From NCBI GenBank assembly GCA_949316235.1, contig OX438758.1:4869731-4933730 (forward strand): a stretch of 64,000 nt of DNA. Reading direction: 5' to 3'. The first letter of the stretch is position 1; each line of letters starts with the position of its first letter. A program made the position numbers and the translations under genes. Shown here piece by piece: positions 20,684-31,060 of the stretch. The notes under the pieces are model-generated. The model worked only from the letters and a program-made list of their open reading frames with translations, searched no databases and was not told where the DNA came from. The DNA comes from Oegoconia quadripuncta (lineage: Eukaryota; Arthropoda; Insecta; Lepidoptera; Autostichidae).

Positions 20684-22600
20684 GGTCATTCCATTTCGTA
20701 CGCGACTTCCGTAAATTTTTTGAAGTTCGAATATCTACTCAATTTTATAGCTTAAATTATTAAACATACACCAAATAATCCGAATTTGATAAAAAATCAA
20801 GCCTATAAATATTTTTTCATCGTTTTATCTGAATATAAACTAACACCAAAACGTTTTGTCTCGGTGGTATTTTATTTCGCTAAATTGGCAACACTGAAAG
20901 CCGCTCATATAATTTGAAATTGACAGTTATCGACGAACTGTCGTAAGGCGAGATCTTTTAACTGTTGTAAACTTGTTTTCGAGGTTACTTGTGGGACATT
21001 ACACTGTAACACCCGTTACAGAAAAGGTAAATAAGTTTACATAACTACTGCTTTACTGTGATTAGAATGATATGGTTGTGGGAAAGTAAGGTTTAGGTTA
21101 GTTTAGTAAACTAATAACTTTCATCCCTTGTTTTATGCTAATATTTGTGAGTTAAGATATTTTCGTAAAAATAAACCCGTAACACCCGTTACGTAACGGG
21201 CGTTACATGTAATATGTTAAAAGTTATCTGGGATTTCATATATATTTAAGGTAGTATAATCTCTCAGTTTTGTTTTGGGGTTATGGAAATGATTCGCTGA
21301 TTTTGAAATTGGTGATTGTTTGGTTTGCTTGCATATTTTCAATTAAAATAGATTTTTTGCTTGTTGGCTGTGCTTAAGCTTTGGTTTGTTGTGTTAAAGG
21401 TACGCAATGGCCCCTGCTAAAGAACGCATGAAAAAATATCGGGAAAATATAAAAAATAATCCTCAAAAGCATGCTGAATATCTAGCAAAGGAGAAAGTAA
21501 GAAATCGGAAAAGAAGAGAAAAACTGAAGAACAAACTCGAGTTGGACCCAAAATTAAAAGAGATATCACGTGAAAAAACAAGAAATCGTGTTGAAGCGTT
21601 CCGAGCTAAATTAAAAGCAAATGCGTGCAGTCGTTCGGAAAAGCAGTTAAAAAGTTAATAAAAAAATTACCAAATTCGCCGATGAAAAAAGTTGCTGTAG
21701 TAAAAAAATTGGCCATTGATGTATTAGGCACCGATACAAATATTATGAGAACTGAGAATTTTTACAGAGAAAACAGATTAATCAATTTAAGCAACGAAAC
21801 TGGAAATATTATTAGAGAATTTTACAGCAAAGACGACATTAGTAGACAGGCTCCAGGTAGAAAAGACTATAAATCTGTGAAAGATCCAGTGACCGGAAAA
21901 CGCACCAAAAAGCAGAAGAGAACAATGATCGTTACTATTAGGGAAGCCTACGAATTGTTTAAGAACATGCACCCTCAAGTTAAAGTAGGGAAATCCGCTT
22001 TCTACATGTTGCGGCCACTAGAAGTGATTCCAGTTGCGTACACGGAGCACGTTGTTTGTGTTTGCGCACAACATTCTAATTTCATTAACATTGTAGAAAG
22101 TGTTCAAAAATGTGTTTTTGAATTTCCCAAAACGCACAAAGACCTCATTAATGCCACATCTTGCAGTCCAGAGTGGATCGAATTATGCATGACAAGGAAA
22201 TGTTTAAACTGTCCTAAAGATATTTGGGAAAAATTCAAAGAACATGAGAATATGGATAAATCTATAAATTGGAAAGAGTGGACTACGCAAAACAATCGCC
22301 CAAAACTGATAACTAAAACCATGTCATGCAGAGAAGCTATCCGTAAACTAGAAGAAAGCTTGGAAAAATTTAAGCTGCATTGTTTTGTCAAAAAAGTACA
22401 ATCCGAATACTTTGAAAACTCAAAATCAAAGTTGCAGGAAAATGAGGCTGTTGTGCAAATTGGTTTTGCCGAAAACTACGCATTGATTAGCCAGGATGAA
22501 ATCCAGAGCGCCCACTGGTCTCATGAACAAGTTACTCTGTTCACATGCTGCATTTGGTTGCCGAACAATAACATCAAACTCGATTCTTGAGGAGGACTAG
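20684..22600 (+). mobile_element. Truncated DNA-transposon-like element of an unnamed family
   Basis: The candidate left end is at AGGGTCATTCCATTTCGTAC (20,682 onwards), directly after the Harbinger 3' side. The leader carries two copies of GTAACACCCGTTAC (21,006-21,019 and 21,179-21,192), the second forming a 28-bp near-palindrome with 21,193-21,206. The gene follows at 21,407. Similarity stops near 22,560-22,600, where BEL/Pao sequence on the opposite strand begins, so the right half is missing. No superfamily can be assigned from this sequence alone. Confidence 0.45.
21407..22590 (+). pseudogene. Q-D-E-I-Q-S-A-H-W family protein (putative transposase, 3'-truncated)
   Basis: The first frame (21,407-21,658) is a Lys/Arg-rich basic region (K-K-Y-R-E-N-I-K-N-N-P). 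A frameshift near 21,620 leads to the second frame, which reads F-G-K-A-V-K-K-L-I-K-K-L-P-N-S-P, then F-Y-S-K-D-D-I-S-R-Q-A-P-G-R-K-D-Y-K-S-V and, near the end, I-G-F-A-E-N-Y-A-L-I-S-Q-D-E-I-Q-S-A-H-W. I recognise this set of motifs from multicopy, uncharacterised animal proteins that behave like transposon ORFs. E-N-Y ... Q-D-E may hold acidic catalytic residues, but that is inference. Cysteines (V-C-V-C, C-L-N-C) suggest zinc binding. The frame ends nine residues into foreign sequence after L-F-T-C-C-I-W-L. The copy is dead through truncation and frameshift. Confidence 0.55.
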
Positions 22601-23604
22601 CATACCTTCTTTGAGGTTGGGATATTCGAGAAAGCTGAGCCTGTAAGACCATAAGTAATGGTCTGCAATTGCAAACATTTAATAATGCCTTCATCGCGCC
22701 AGAGTATGTTTTGCAATACCCTGTGATCAGGATGGACGGAGATATCGCGATACATATGACGAATATCACATTGGATTGTATATGCATATTTCCTAAATAA
22801 AAGTAAAATATCGAATAATGGTCTCTGAGCTACGGGTCCATTAGCCATCACATCGTTGAGGCTGTGACCATTTTTTGTCTTGGCACTTCCATCGAAGTCT
22901 ACACGTAGTTGATTAGTCGGCTTATCTGGTCTCAGTACACCATGATGTGGAAGAAAATATAAAGGTTGACATTTAGGTCACAACTATCTATATCGATGTA
23001 TATTGCATGGCCTAATCTTAGGTACTCATGTATAAAATCTGTGTATAATCTGTAATACTTGGGATCTTTTTTGAATTTTTCTCCAAGCTGTAAAAACGTT
23101 GCAATGAAAGCATGTAAGAATTGGATGGATCTATTTCTTGTAATTTTAATTTTAATGGAATTTTTACTTGGAAATTATTGTTTTGTAATGTAACAGAATT
23201 TTGAAATACCAATTCACTATGCTCGTGTTCAGGGAGGGTCTCTTGAAACACTTCAGGGACCTTCTCTGCCTCCCAGAATTGTTTTATGTGATAGTCAACA
23301 TATAAATCTGATTCGGCACTTACTGTATGCATAGTGACGGCTGTATGGCATGCAAATGACTACCTCCAGAAATGACATACCCAAGACGAGTATTTAATAG
23401 TATAGGATCCTCCGGGCCTCCTTCAATCTTGCCACTTTGTATAATTGCAAAAAGAATGTCAGCAGCAAGCAGTAAGGAGATCTCACCTGGAACATTGTAA
23501 TCATTATCAGCTAATTGTATAGATTGAGGTACTGAAAATTTATTGTAATGCCTTTGAGGCAGGTTTGTAGTTATGTTATCTATAACTGAACAGGTTACAT
23601 TAAA
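22597..23604 (-). pseudogene. BEL/Pao copy B: pol fragment (RT N-terminal half)
   Basis: On the minus strand, broken frames read F-W-E-A-E-K-V-P-E-V-F, then L-R-V-D-F-D-G-S-A-K-T (about 22,900), D-I-L-L-L-F-R-K-Y-A-Y-T-I-Q-C-D-I-R-H-M-Y-R-D-I-S (first RT catalytic Asp) and T-I-T-Y-G-L-T. This is the beginning of the BEL/Pao reverse transcriptase. Before it, G-G-P-E-D-P-I-L-L-N-T-R-L-G-Y-V-I-S-G is the protease-RT linker. The RT is cut off near 22,600, before the YxDD motif, where the plus-strand Q-D-E-I-Q-S-A-H-W gene ends. Multiple frameshifts and stops. Confidence 0.7.
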
Positions 23605-23770
23605 TTTATTTTATTTATTTATTTATAGTTTATTGTACACTAATCATAAAAACAGTACAGCAATAAAGAGGATGTACAATGGTGCAAGCTTATCTCTAAA
23701 AAGAGATTTCTTCCAGCAAGACCGTGAGTGACAAGAGTGAGAATTGAAGTGGATAGACATACATACATAA
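23605..23770 (-). repeat. LINE 3' end inserted in Pao copy B
   Basis: The run of TTTATTTATTTATTTATAG at about 23,606-23,627 is the complement of an A-rich tail. The following 140 bp (TTTATTGTACAC ... AGATTTCTTCCAGCAAGACC) resemble the 3' untranslated end of lepidopteran LINEs. Pao coding similarity runs up to both sides (V-Q-D-Y-K-F to the right on the minus strand, V-T-C-S-V-I to the left), so the LINE interrupts the protease-linker region. Confidence 0.55.
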
Positions 23771-24113
23771 ATTTATAATCTTGAACCCTGGAATGTATGG
23801 TCAAATTAATGCTATTGTTCACATTACTGCAATTTTGACCTAATGTAATAATCTGTTTGTTTGATTGTAATAGAGGCAAGCCTAACTTATTTGCTAAGCC
23901 TGTCGTGCAAAATGATGTTTAGCTGCCACTGTCCAGGAGAGCCCTAACTACTAACTTATTGTTGTGTGCATCGGACACCAAAACCTTTGCAGTTGGCAGC
24001 AATATATTGACAGTGCTTGGTTGATATAAATGTAAAGCCTGAGAATGATCAGACTTATTTGTAAAATCCTTAGCACTGTCTGTATCTGAAACATGAATCA
24101 TTGTATTATGCAA
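23771..24113 (-). pseudogene. BEL/Pao copy B: aspartic protease region
   Basis: The minus-strand frame reads V-V-R-A-L-L-D-S-G-S, the D-S-G active-site motif of a retroviral-type aspartic protease. A TAA follows at once, after which the same frame continues open as T-S-F-C-T-T-G-L-A-N-K-L-G-L-P. So the stop is a single nonsense change in an otherwise continuous frame. The frame connects upstream with the gag region (24,120-25,229) through one TGA. Confidence 0.7.
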
Positions 24114-25229
24114 TTTCTTTCATATGTTGCACTTAAAGCTATAACGACATTTTTTTGTGTGTGTACCAAGACATATTTTACATAATTTATTGTCGATAAC
24201 AAAATCTAGACGATCATGTGGTGTCATTGAGTTAAACTTTGAACATTTAAATAATTTATGGTCCTGGTTACATGAAACACATGATGTTTTTCTGTCTTTA
24301 GAAAGCGATGATAAACTGATAACTTTTGATTTATTGAATTTGTCTGAAGGACTGGATTCTAAGACTGATGCCCGTTTATCTAAAAAGTCTAATAAATTTA
24401 ACACAGTTATTACAGCAGAGGTATCATCCTTGTCTGTGTGATACAGCCTCGCAGTATACGGATCAAGCTTACGCAGAATAATGCATGACAGTATGGCGTC
24501 CCATTGCCTGACCGGTTGGGTTAAATTATTCAAAGCTGTCATTTGTTGCCGTATATTGGCTGTAAACTCTCTTAGCTGCTGGGCAGTATCACGCTGTATA
24601 CTGGGTAAATCTAAAATGGCACTTACATGACTATTGATTATGAGAGCCGGGTTGTCATATCTCTTTTTAAGCAGATCCATGGCGGACCTGTATGAATCGG
24701 TTACAATAGGCAAGCTGTTAATTAAGTGTAAGGGTTCTCCCTTCAAGTACTTCTTGAGGAAACAAAGACGTTGAACATTGGTTAGTCGTTGATCACTATG
24801 CACTACCGCTTCAAACATTTCTATAAACGGTTTATAAGTTGAAATGTCCTTCCCATCGAATGTTGCTATGTCTAATGCGGGGAGCTTAGCGATGCTTGAC
24901 TCTGTAGAGTGAGATGTGGATGGTGTCTCCTGCTTAATGATAGTCTCAAACGGTTTTTCTAACCTTTTGATAGTCACCAACAATCTTATGTATCTTTTTT
25001 CCATGTCCTCATCTGTAATTGTGTCATCCATCATTTGTAGATCGATGGTCAGCTGCTGGAATTTGTCAAAAGCGTCGCATATTGTTTTCTCTCTGACCTT
25101 CAGGTCCTCATATGTAATATCCGTGACTGGAGTCTCTGTTAAATACTTCTCAGTCCGAGTGATGGCAGCCTTGCATTGTCCACGCAGCGATTTTAATTTT
25201 TTGACCTCTTCCGTGCTCTGTTTGGACAT
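24114..25229 (-). pseudogene. BEL/Pao copy B: gag (DUF1759-type) with zinc knuckle
   Basis: A 369-residue open frame from ATG 25,229. The first third is helical and acidic, followed by L-P-A-L-D-I-A-T-F-D-G-K-D-I-S-T-Y and L-R-K-L-D-P, the DUF1759 gag core that packages RNA in BEL/Pao elements. The C-terminal part has C-V-S-C-N-Q-D-H and C-K-I-C-L-G-T-H zinc-knuckle-like motifs. The frame ends in F-K-C-N-I-TGA-K-K-L-H-N-T; the stop stands where the knuckle needs its next Cys (C-N-I-C), so it is probably TGC/TGT to TGA. The reading frame downstream is the protease. It begins close to the end of Pao copy A (25,280) with no LTR between them. Confidence 0.8.
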
Positions 25230-25279
25230 TGTAAAGGTGTTTTTTGCGTGTATTTTTAATTAAATTAAATCATTTTGAT

Positions 25280-26372
25280 TTAATTCACATTAATACCAAC
25301 CTGTTTTCCTTGCAGAGTCCAGCCGAGTCGAGTCTTGATTGCAGCCAGTCCATTTTCTAATTGAATGTATGTACCTGTCAACAAATAACCTGAAAAGTCT
25401 GCACCGATTAATAGCCCCACTTCTGAGTCAGTTTTTTCCCGCTCAGTTAATGAAATGTGATGCTGATTTAACATCCCTATTAATTGACTGTTATTCTGCA
25501 CTATTCGAACATTTTTACATATACAACTTTGGCTTAAGGCCATGACATCTAGAGTTAAGTTATTATCAATACTTTTTAAGTGTATATTGTAAATATTATG
25601 ATCCTTAGAACTAATCTCTACCCCTCCAAAGAAGTAATGAGTCAGTTTTTCAGATGTCACTGCTGGAATATTCAATTGTTTCACTATATCTTCCTTTATG
25701 TAGGAGCGTTGTGATCCATTTTCAAACAAAGCACGTACTATCATGCTCTTATCCCCATGTTCAATTTTCACAGCAGCAGTTTGAAGTAGTGTAGTTCCCG
25801 ACCTTGGTGAGGAAAAACTTTGGACGATAGGCTTGGTGTCTGACTTGGGTTCCAGTTTCGGTACAGCTCCAGTTCCAGGACACAATACGGGTGAGTGTCG
25901 TTGACCACAAACATAGCACTTTATAAAAATCTTACATATTTTTGCATGGTGGCCTATTCTTAGACACAGAGCACAAGCTTTCTTCTTTTTTAAATGCTCT
26001 CTTCTATCTTCTATGCTCATTTTTGGTAGCTTGAAACATTCCATGCTGGAATGTTCTTTATCACACCATATGCACATTGAAATGTTCTTAGGTTTTTTGG
26101 TTTGCAACGTGAGACATGCAGCAGAAGGCTCTGGTTTTACTGGTTTACTATCCAGTGAACTGAATGATGCTTTTGCCATGTTAACTCGCTGTTCACTCTC
26201 CACCTCTTTTTGTATGAATTTCAAAAGGTTATTCAACTCCTCTTCCATATTAATAGAATGTGATGCTGTTCGCTCATATGTTTTGAGGGTGTCTTAGGGC
26301 AAAGCTGATTCGACCATAGGCAAAATACATGCAGCATATTTATCCTTTGTAACGCCAAGTGTTTCTAGAGCT
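25280..26372 (-). pseudogene. BEL/Pao copy A: gag C-terminus and protease
   Basis: The open frame 26,248-25,280 carries C-I-W-C-D-K-E-H-S-S-M-E-C, C-A-L-C-L-R-I-G-H-H-A-K-I-C and C-Y-V-C-G-Q-R-H zinc-binding repeats, then a protease-like V-R-A-L-F-E-N-G-S-Q-R-S-Y, in which the usual D-S/N-G has become E-N-G. It ends L-G-W-T-L-Q-G-K-Q just before RT would start. Upstream the frame continues to about 26,372 (R-A-L-E-T-L-G-V-T-K-D-K-Y) through one TAA at about 26,296. The loss of the active-site Asp and the nonsense codon mean it is inactive. Pao copy B begins about 50 bp further on. Confidence 0.75.
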
Positions 26373-26700
26373 CTTAATTGGTTTTTTTTTTTTTTTTTTT
26401 TTTTAATTAGAATGGGATCGCTCTTGACCTTAATCTGGACTAATGTCGAGATAAGGTCTACGATGGAACGAGCTTTCCCAGAAGATGCCTATTTAACCTG
26501 ACTTTAAAGAGCTGCGGGTTATATGCGATTGGAAACACAGACGGAGGCAATGCGTTCCACTCCTTAGCCGTGCGTATGAGAAACGAAGACCTAAAACGCT
26601 TGGTCCTTATAAATGGCACGTCAACTAAGTGTGGGTGATATCCTGCGGTACGTCTTGAATTTCGATGTAAGAACGGGGATGGCGGGATGTGCATTTAACT
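26373..26700 (-). repeat. LINE 3' end with RT C-terminus, inserted in Pao copy A
   Basis: Poly(T) at about 26,384-26,403 marks an A-tail on the minus strand. The attached frame (26,694-26,458) reads F-R-S-S-F-L-I-R-T-A-K-E-W-N-A-L-P-P-S-V-F-P and ends R-H-L-L-G-K-L. The L/E-W-N-x-L-P-x-x-V-F-P motif is the end of ORF2 in many non-LTR retrotransposons. Pao gag stops at R-L-Y-D-K-L on one side and resumes at about 26,372 on the other, so this is a 5'-truncated LINE insertion. Confidence 0.75.
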
Positions 26701-27374
26701 TGTCATACAGACGTACAATTGAAATGTTTTGTTTGTTAGTTATGATAGAAAGTAACTCACGTATATACACCTGTATCAACAGCTCATCACGTGCGAATCT
26801 ATCCTTCAAGTGTGTGATGCACTCATTGTAATTGCTTGGTTGGTAACTCTCCACTAGGGATTTTACTTCCGGTGTAGACATACAAGTAATAAGGTAATAG
26901 TATTTCTCTTCTGTTGTAATAGTACTATCTTTATCCATATTTTTAAACTGTCCCCAAAAACACAACCAATTTTTGACATTTCCGTCGAATTTTTTGAGCT
27001 CCATTTTTGGTAATTTCATTGTGCACTTCGTTTTAGACTCAGTGGTTTTATTATTTAAAATGCTTTCAATTACCTTTTCGGATTTAAACCGCAGCAATAG
27101 CCAATCTACATTTGTATTTCTCACAATCCTGCTCTTCGTTTTCTAAATCGCTCTCATAAAAACTCTCGCTTTGAGTAATAATTTTTCTTATATCAGAGTC
27201 TAAATTGAACAGGTTAAGAATAATTTCCTCGCACCTTCGCACTTCGGCTTTTATTTGGTAGTCTTCTACCGCAAACGGTGCGATGGACGCTTTATTCAGA
27301 GTGGCCTCGAGCGTATTCATGGCTTTTGTACACGATCGCCGCGTGATGGTGCGTTCCTTTACCTTGTTATCCAT
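26701..27374 (-). pseudogene. BEL/Pao copy A: gag N-terminus
   Basis: From ATG 27,374 the minus strand reads M-D-N-K-V-K-E-R and an acidic helical segment to 27,084. After a frameshift near 27,100 it continues from R-F-K-S-E-K-V to L-P-K-M-E-L-K-K-F-D-G-N-V-K-N-W-L-C-F-W-G-Q-F, the DUF1759-like gag core, ending at the LINE insertion at 26,700. This is the 5' part of the element whose zinc-knuckle and protease part lies at 25,280-26,372. Confidence 0.75.
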
Positions 27375-27403
27375 CTTTAATCTTGAGAATTTGATTCTAG
27401 TTT

Positions 27404-27454
27404 TCCTTTACACGGTCGCCAGATGTTAATTTTCTTCGTTTTATTGCAGAGATT
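27404..27454 (-). repeat. Pao copy A: end of 5' LTR and primer-binding site
   Basis: On the minus strand the LTR ends ...GAAGAAAATTAACA (27,424), followed at once by TCTGGCGACCGTGTAAAGG, which matches the usual BEL/Pao layout of LTR end, short spacer and TGGCGACCGTG-type primer-binding site. Only 31 bases of LTR (27,424-27,454) can be confirmed, by their identity to 15,552-15,582; beyond that the two loci diverge. Confidence 0.6.
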
Positions 27455-27957
27455 GGTCATGGCATCTTTTATAATGACATTGAATATGTCCTGGATTTCC
27501 GAAATTAAAGATTATCCTAATAAACCCAACATAAAAGAGTATGTAAAAACCATATGCGAAGCTATCTAGATTTAAGTATTTTTGTTTGCTTTACACATAG
27601 GGCTAAATTAATAGATTACATTTGTAACATTACGATAAAATTCTTTTTACACAATTATTGTAAAGATTATAAAAGGGAAGCGAAACATTGACGATGTTCA
27701 TGATAGTAATCAAAGTCAGGCAAAAAATGTTCAATTAAAATCGTGGAAAAAAAGAAAACTTGAAAAATATTGAACATGAGTTTTATTTTTATCTTTCATA
27801 CTATTTTCCTTATTGTAAACAATTTATACAATTTACTACAAAGACTATCTACACAAACTTATCACTGTACATGTGTTCTACTCTTTGTAGTAAATTGCAT
27901 AAATTGAAAACTTTATTAGGTAGCCATATAAGTAGGTTGTATACAGTTATAGCTATA
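27455..27957. other. No gene recognised
   Basis: AT-rich sequence between the Pao LTR remnant and the third IS4EU relic. No domain, inverted repeat or LTR is visible. Confidence 0.3.
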
Positions 27958-28405
27958 ACTATGTTTTGTTATTTTGTACTTAGAGCCAAAGATAACAGAT
28001 CGCGTCACATTTGCTATATCACTCAAAGTCTACGAGATAGGTCTCTATCACCGTATATACAAAAGTACTCTGTGGTTATGATCCTGGACAGAGGATTTCG
28101 TGATGTGTTACCGTATGCAGAAGAGTGTGAATTTACGGTATTTACCCCACAGGCCGTGAGCAGAAATGAAACTCAGTTAAGCACTGAGGCTGCAAACAAA
28201 AGCTAGTCTTGTGACATTGGTAAGATGAACGTCTCGATTACCATCGAGACTGTGAACGGAAAATGAAGCTTTATTTTAAAATATTTAGCCATAGATATTT
28301 TAATAATACGTTAACAAACGCAATGACGGATGCTCGTATAGCTGCAGCGCTTATAAACACAACCCATGAGAGCTACAGTGACAGCCGCCTTAACGATAAC
28401 TAGGG
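27958..28405 (+). pseudogene. Third IS4EU-type transposase relic
   Basis: The open frame ending at 28,206 contains V-V-M-I-L-D-R-G-F-R-D-V-L-P-Y-A-E-E-C, the second catalytic block of the family at 6,231 and 12,893, and T-Q-L-S-T-E-A-A-N-K-S. After frameshifts I-E-T-V-N-G (the Glu block), F-R-H-R-Y-F-N-N-T-L-T-N-A-M-T-D-A-R-I-A-A-A-L-I-N-T-T and S-Y-S-D-S-R are legible to about 28,400. The first-Asp block and the SWIM finger are gone. It is older than the other two copies by its state of decay. Confidence 0.7.
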
Positions 28406-28741
28406 CAAACCATATAGCTAATGCCCACTAAAAGATTTGAAACATATTGACATCCAAAAAAAATAAAAATATATACATAATATAGAAAATAATGAAAGGA
28501 AATGAAAATCATCTAAAAAGTACAGTCATTGCCCATAGCCTATAGTGATTACCAACATCAGTGCACAGTAATTGTCCAGTAACTTAAATTGATAAAGTCT
28601 GGATCGACTTTAAACATAAATAAACATTGAAAACAAAACATTAAATTTAATAGGATAGTCCTCATTACATCGACTCTAAACCTAAATAAACATTCAAAAC
28701 AAAACATTTAACTTAAATCTAATAGGTTAGTCTTATATGCA
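28406..28741. repeat. Subterminal region of the second pogo element
   Basis: No coding signal. The stretch has repeated TGCCCA/ATTGCCCA words (about 28,427 and 28,529) and a local near-direct repeat (28,605-28,650 against 28,662-28,705, both with ACTTTAAAC/ACTCTAAAC and ATAAATAAACATT). Similar TGCCC words recur at 32,770-32,860 beyond the other end of the pogo gene (ATTGCCCGGGCAAT, GTGGGCAA, ATTGCCCACAGC), as expected for subterminal binding sites. Confidence 0.35.
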
Positions 28742-31058
28742 TCAAAATAGATTGCGTTTAGCTGTATTAACTGCATCAAATAATTCTTTTGATAATGATG
28801 CTGAGTCAGAATCGTCTACTATAAAACAATGATGGCATAAAAATAAATTTAAATCGGTATTGTCGGGTATATGTTCTTTGTTTTCGTGGAAGGCGATGCA
28901 CATGAAAGATTTTTGAACAAGCACTGCATGTCAATTGATTTTTTATAACATTTGAATGACAATCGGCACAAAGACTGTTACTAGGCTATGCTACTTAAAA
29001 TAGTAATCTGTTTAGATGCTGGTATTTCCGCATTTTCTTTCCTTTCCTTTATTTTTATATTCATTTCTTTTTTAACTTCTTTGGTATCGGTGCCAGTTGT
29101 TTAGTCTGTTGGTGGTCATCATTGCCAATAAGGACCAAGCGTTTTAGGTATCTATTTCCTTAAAATCTACAGTCTTAATATGTAATACTTCGCAAGATTT
29201 TCATTTTCTGAATTTTCGTTTGAATTCTTATTTATTTTTGCAGGCCTCTTGTTTGTACTTTCAGTATTTTTCTTGTCTCTAATCACCTTTTTTTCGTCTT
29301 TTACTTTTAACATATTATCTTTTTCTATTTGTTTTGTATGTAATGCTACTTTGAAATTTTGAGAGCTAATGGCATAAGGTTGTCGTTCAGTTTGTCTTTT
29401 TCCCTTTCTTATAGGAATTTATGGATAAGCTAAATACTCTCCTAAAGAACATTTTCTTTTTACAATTTTTGGACTTGGCAGCTGAAGATTAGTGAGCCGT
29501 GTCAACTGCTAATGAACTACTAGCGGTGACTCGCCAGAAGATGTGTCTTGTGTTTCATTTTCTTTCAGGGATGTTGTAGTCATAGGCTTAGTTAAAGAAG
29601 TTTCAGGCGCGGAGGAAGTAAGATCAAGTGATGAAATACCTTCAGTTTCTTCAAATGTTTATTGCGCCGGTAAAGAATGTGAGTCATTAACTTTTTCAAT
29701 TAATAGTTGGTCCTTTTCTTGCGGTGTTACGATTGAACAATCTACTACTTGGTTAGTGTTACTTACAATTTCAGTGTCATCAAATGCTTCCCATACTTGG
29801 TACAACATATCCAAGTGTTCAGTACAACATATCCAAGTGTTCAATAACCTTTTGGTAGGTCAATTTTTGACGACGATTTTCAATAGAGTAGCTTATCATC
29901 GCTGAGTCAGAAACATGTTTTTTATTTTGCTTATCTACGTTATTGTTAGCACCAAGACATTTACCATAATCGCGTCCGGGTTGAATAGATACAGGCCACA
30001 GGTTTTAAAACCGTTAATTAAAATTACAGGTCGTAGACTCGTCATAACAGCTTCATTCAGCACAGGAGCAAAATTCAATTTTGTGACGCTTTGATTGGTA
30101 TGTTCATTTTGCCATTTCCTTAAAGTTTTTCTCCATCCTACTTTTAGAGGTCGGAAAGTAGCTACATCGGCAGGCTGAACGATTGTTGTTGCATTTGGAT
30201 AGATTGTAATTTACTCAATCTGAAGATTAGTGCAGAGCTGGTTCAAATGGAAATATAAATGAGTTTTGTGACCGTCAACATAGAGTATCACGGGTAGTTG
30301 GATATTGTTGCTGACGAGATAGGGATGGAACACATTAGCAATGTATTCATAAAAGATACCATCCAGCCTGTATCGGACTTTCCAATCCCCCATCCCTCAG
30401 GTACAGAATCAGAATTTTTTTCTGGCAATCTTTGATAAGGATGAACAATGAATGGACAGCAGATTTCTCCTGCAGCCAAAAAGGTAAACAAAACTATAAT
30501 AGACTCTTTAGCTTCAAATTGTTCAACATTATAGACATTTTTCGCACCTTTTTCTGTTAACACTTTGCCAGTTTTAACACAAATTTGGAAATTTGTTTCA
30601 TCTACACTAAAAATGCGATGTGGTTCACTTAAAATGGGAGTCAAGTCTTTTTCAGCAACATAATTTTGAATTTCAGTAAACTATAATTTTATGAAACACA
30701 AACTTCGGATGTCTTTTCAAGAATGCCTTCCACCAACCATCACCAGGCCTATTATTTGAAAATGAATTAGGGCGAGAGTTGTCTACTAGAAACTTTTGCA
30801 TGCTGTCTAAAATGTCTTCTTTATTTCGGGGAAATCCTTTTCTTGCCGATATTATTAATTATTATCCACTCCTCCAGACGAGTTTCCTCAGAAACAGTTA
30901 ATAAGGAGATGGCCCTAAGCTGGTTTTATGCCCCGGATTTTTAATGTAGTACCGGAGGCTGGACCTCGGAACACCGATTTTTTCTGCAATTTGCCTTGTA
31001 GATAACTTGTTGTTAGCATCTTGGACAGCTTCGATCGCTTTCTGCAAATTTTCTTTAC
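28742..31058 (-). pseudogene. Second pogo/Tigger transposase with PHD-like tail, decayed
   Basis: The minus strand carries a psq-type helix-turn-helix (S-K-E-N-L-Q-K-A-I-E-A-V-Q-D, T-R-Q-I-A-E-K-I-G-V-P-R-S-S-L-R-Y-Y, about 31,050-30,950), then R-P-G-D-G-W-W-K-A-F-L-K-R-H-P, I-F-S-V-D-E-T-N-F-Q (first Asp, about 30,600), L-Y-V-D-G-H-K-T-H (second Asp, about 30,280) and a weak I-V-Q-P-A-D-V-A-T-F-R-P-L-K. At the C-terminal end C-A-D-C-H-S-N ... C-S-A-C-S-K-I-F-H-V-H (about 28,970-28,900) and C-H-H-C are the remains of a PHD-like finger. There are many stops and shifts. The first codons are at 32,617-32,643, separated by a Tc1 insertion. Confidence 0.75.
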
Positions 31059-31060
31059 TA

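Larger units (their letters stand above)
16950..20690. mobile_element. PIF/Harbinger element carrying both genes
   Basis: Two divergently-ended gene sets characteristic of PIF/Harbinger transposons lie back to back: a Myb/SANT-like accessory gene on the plus strand (17,540-18,693) and the DDE transposase on the minus strand (about 18,740-20,449), with 3' ends facing each other. The outer 0.5 kb on both sides share TTTTGCAG, GTGCAG and AATAAAACG-like words in inverted orientation, but a clean terminal inverted repeat and 3-bp target duplication could not be fixed by eye, so these limits are approximate. Confidence 0.6.
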
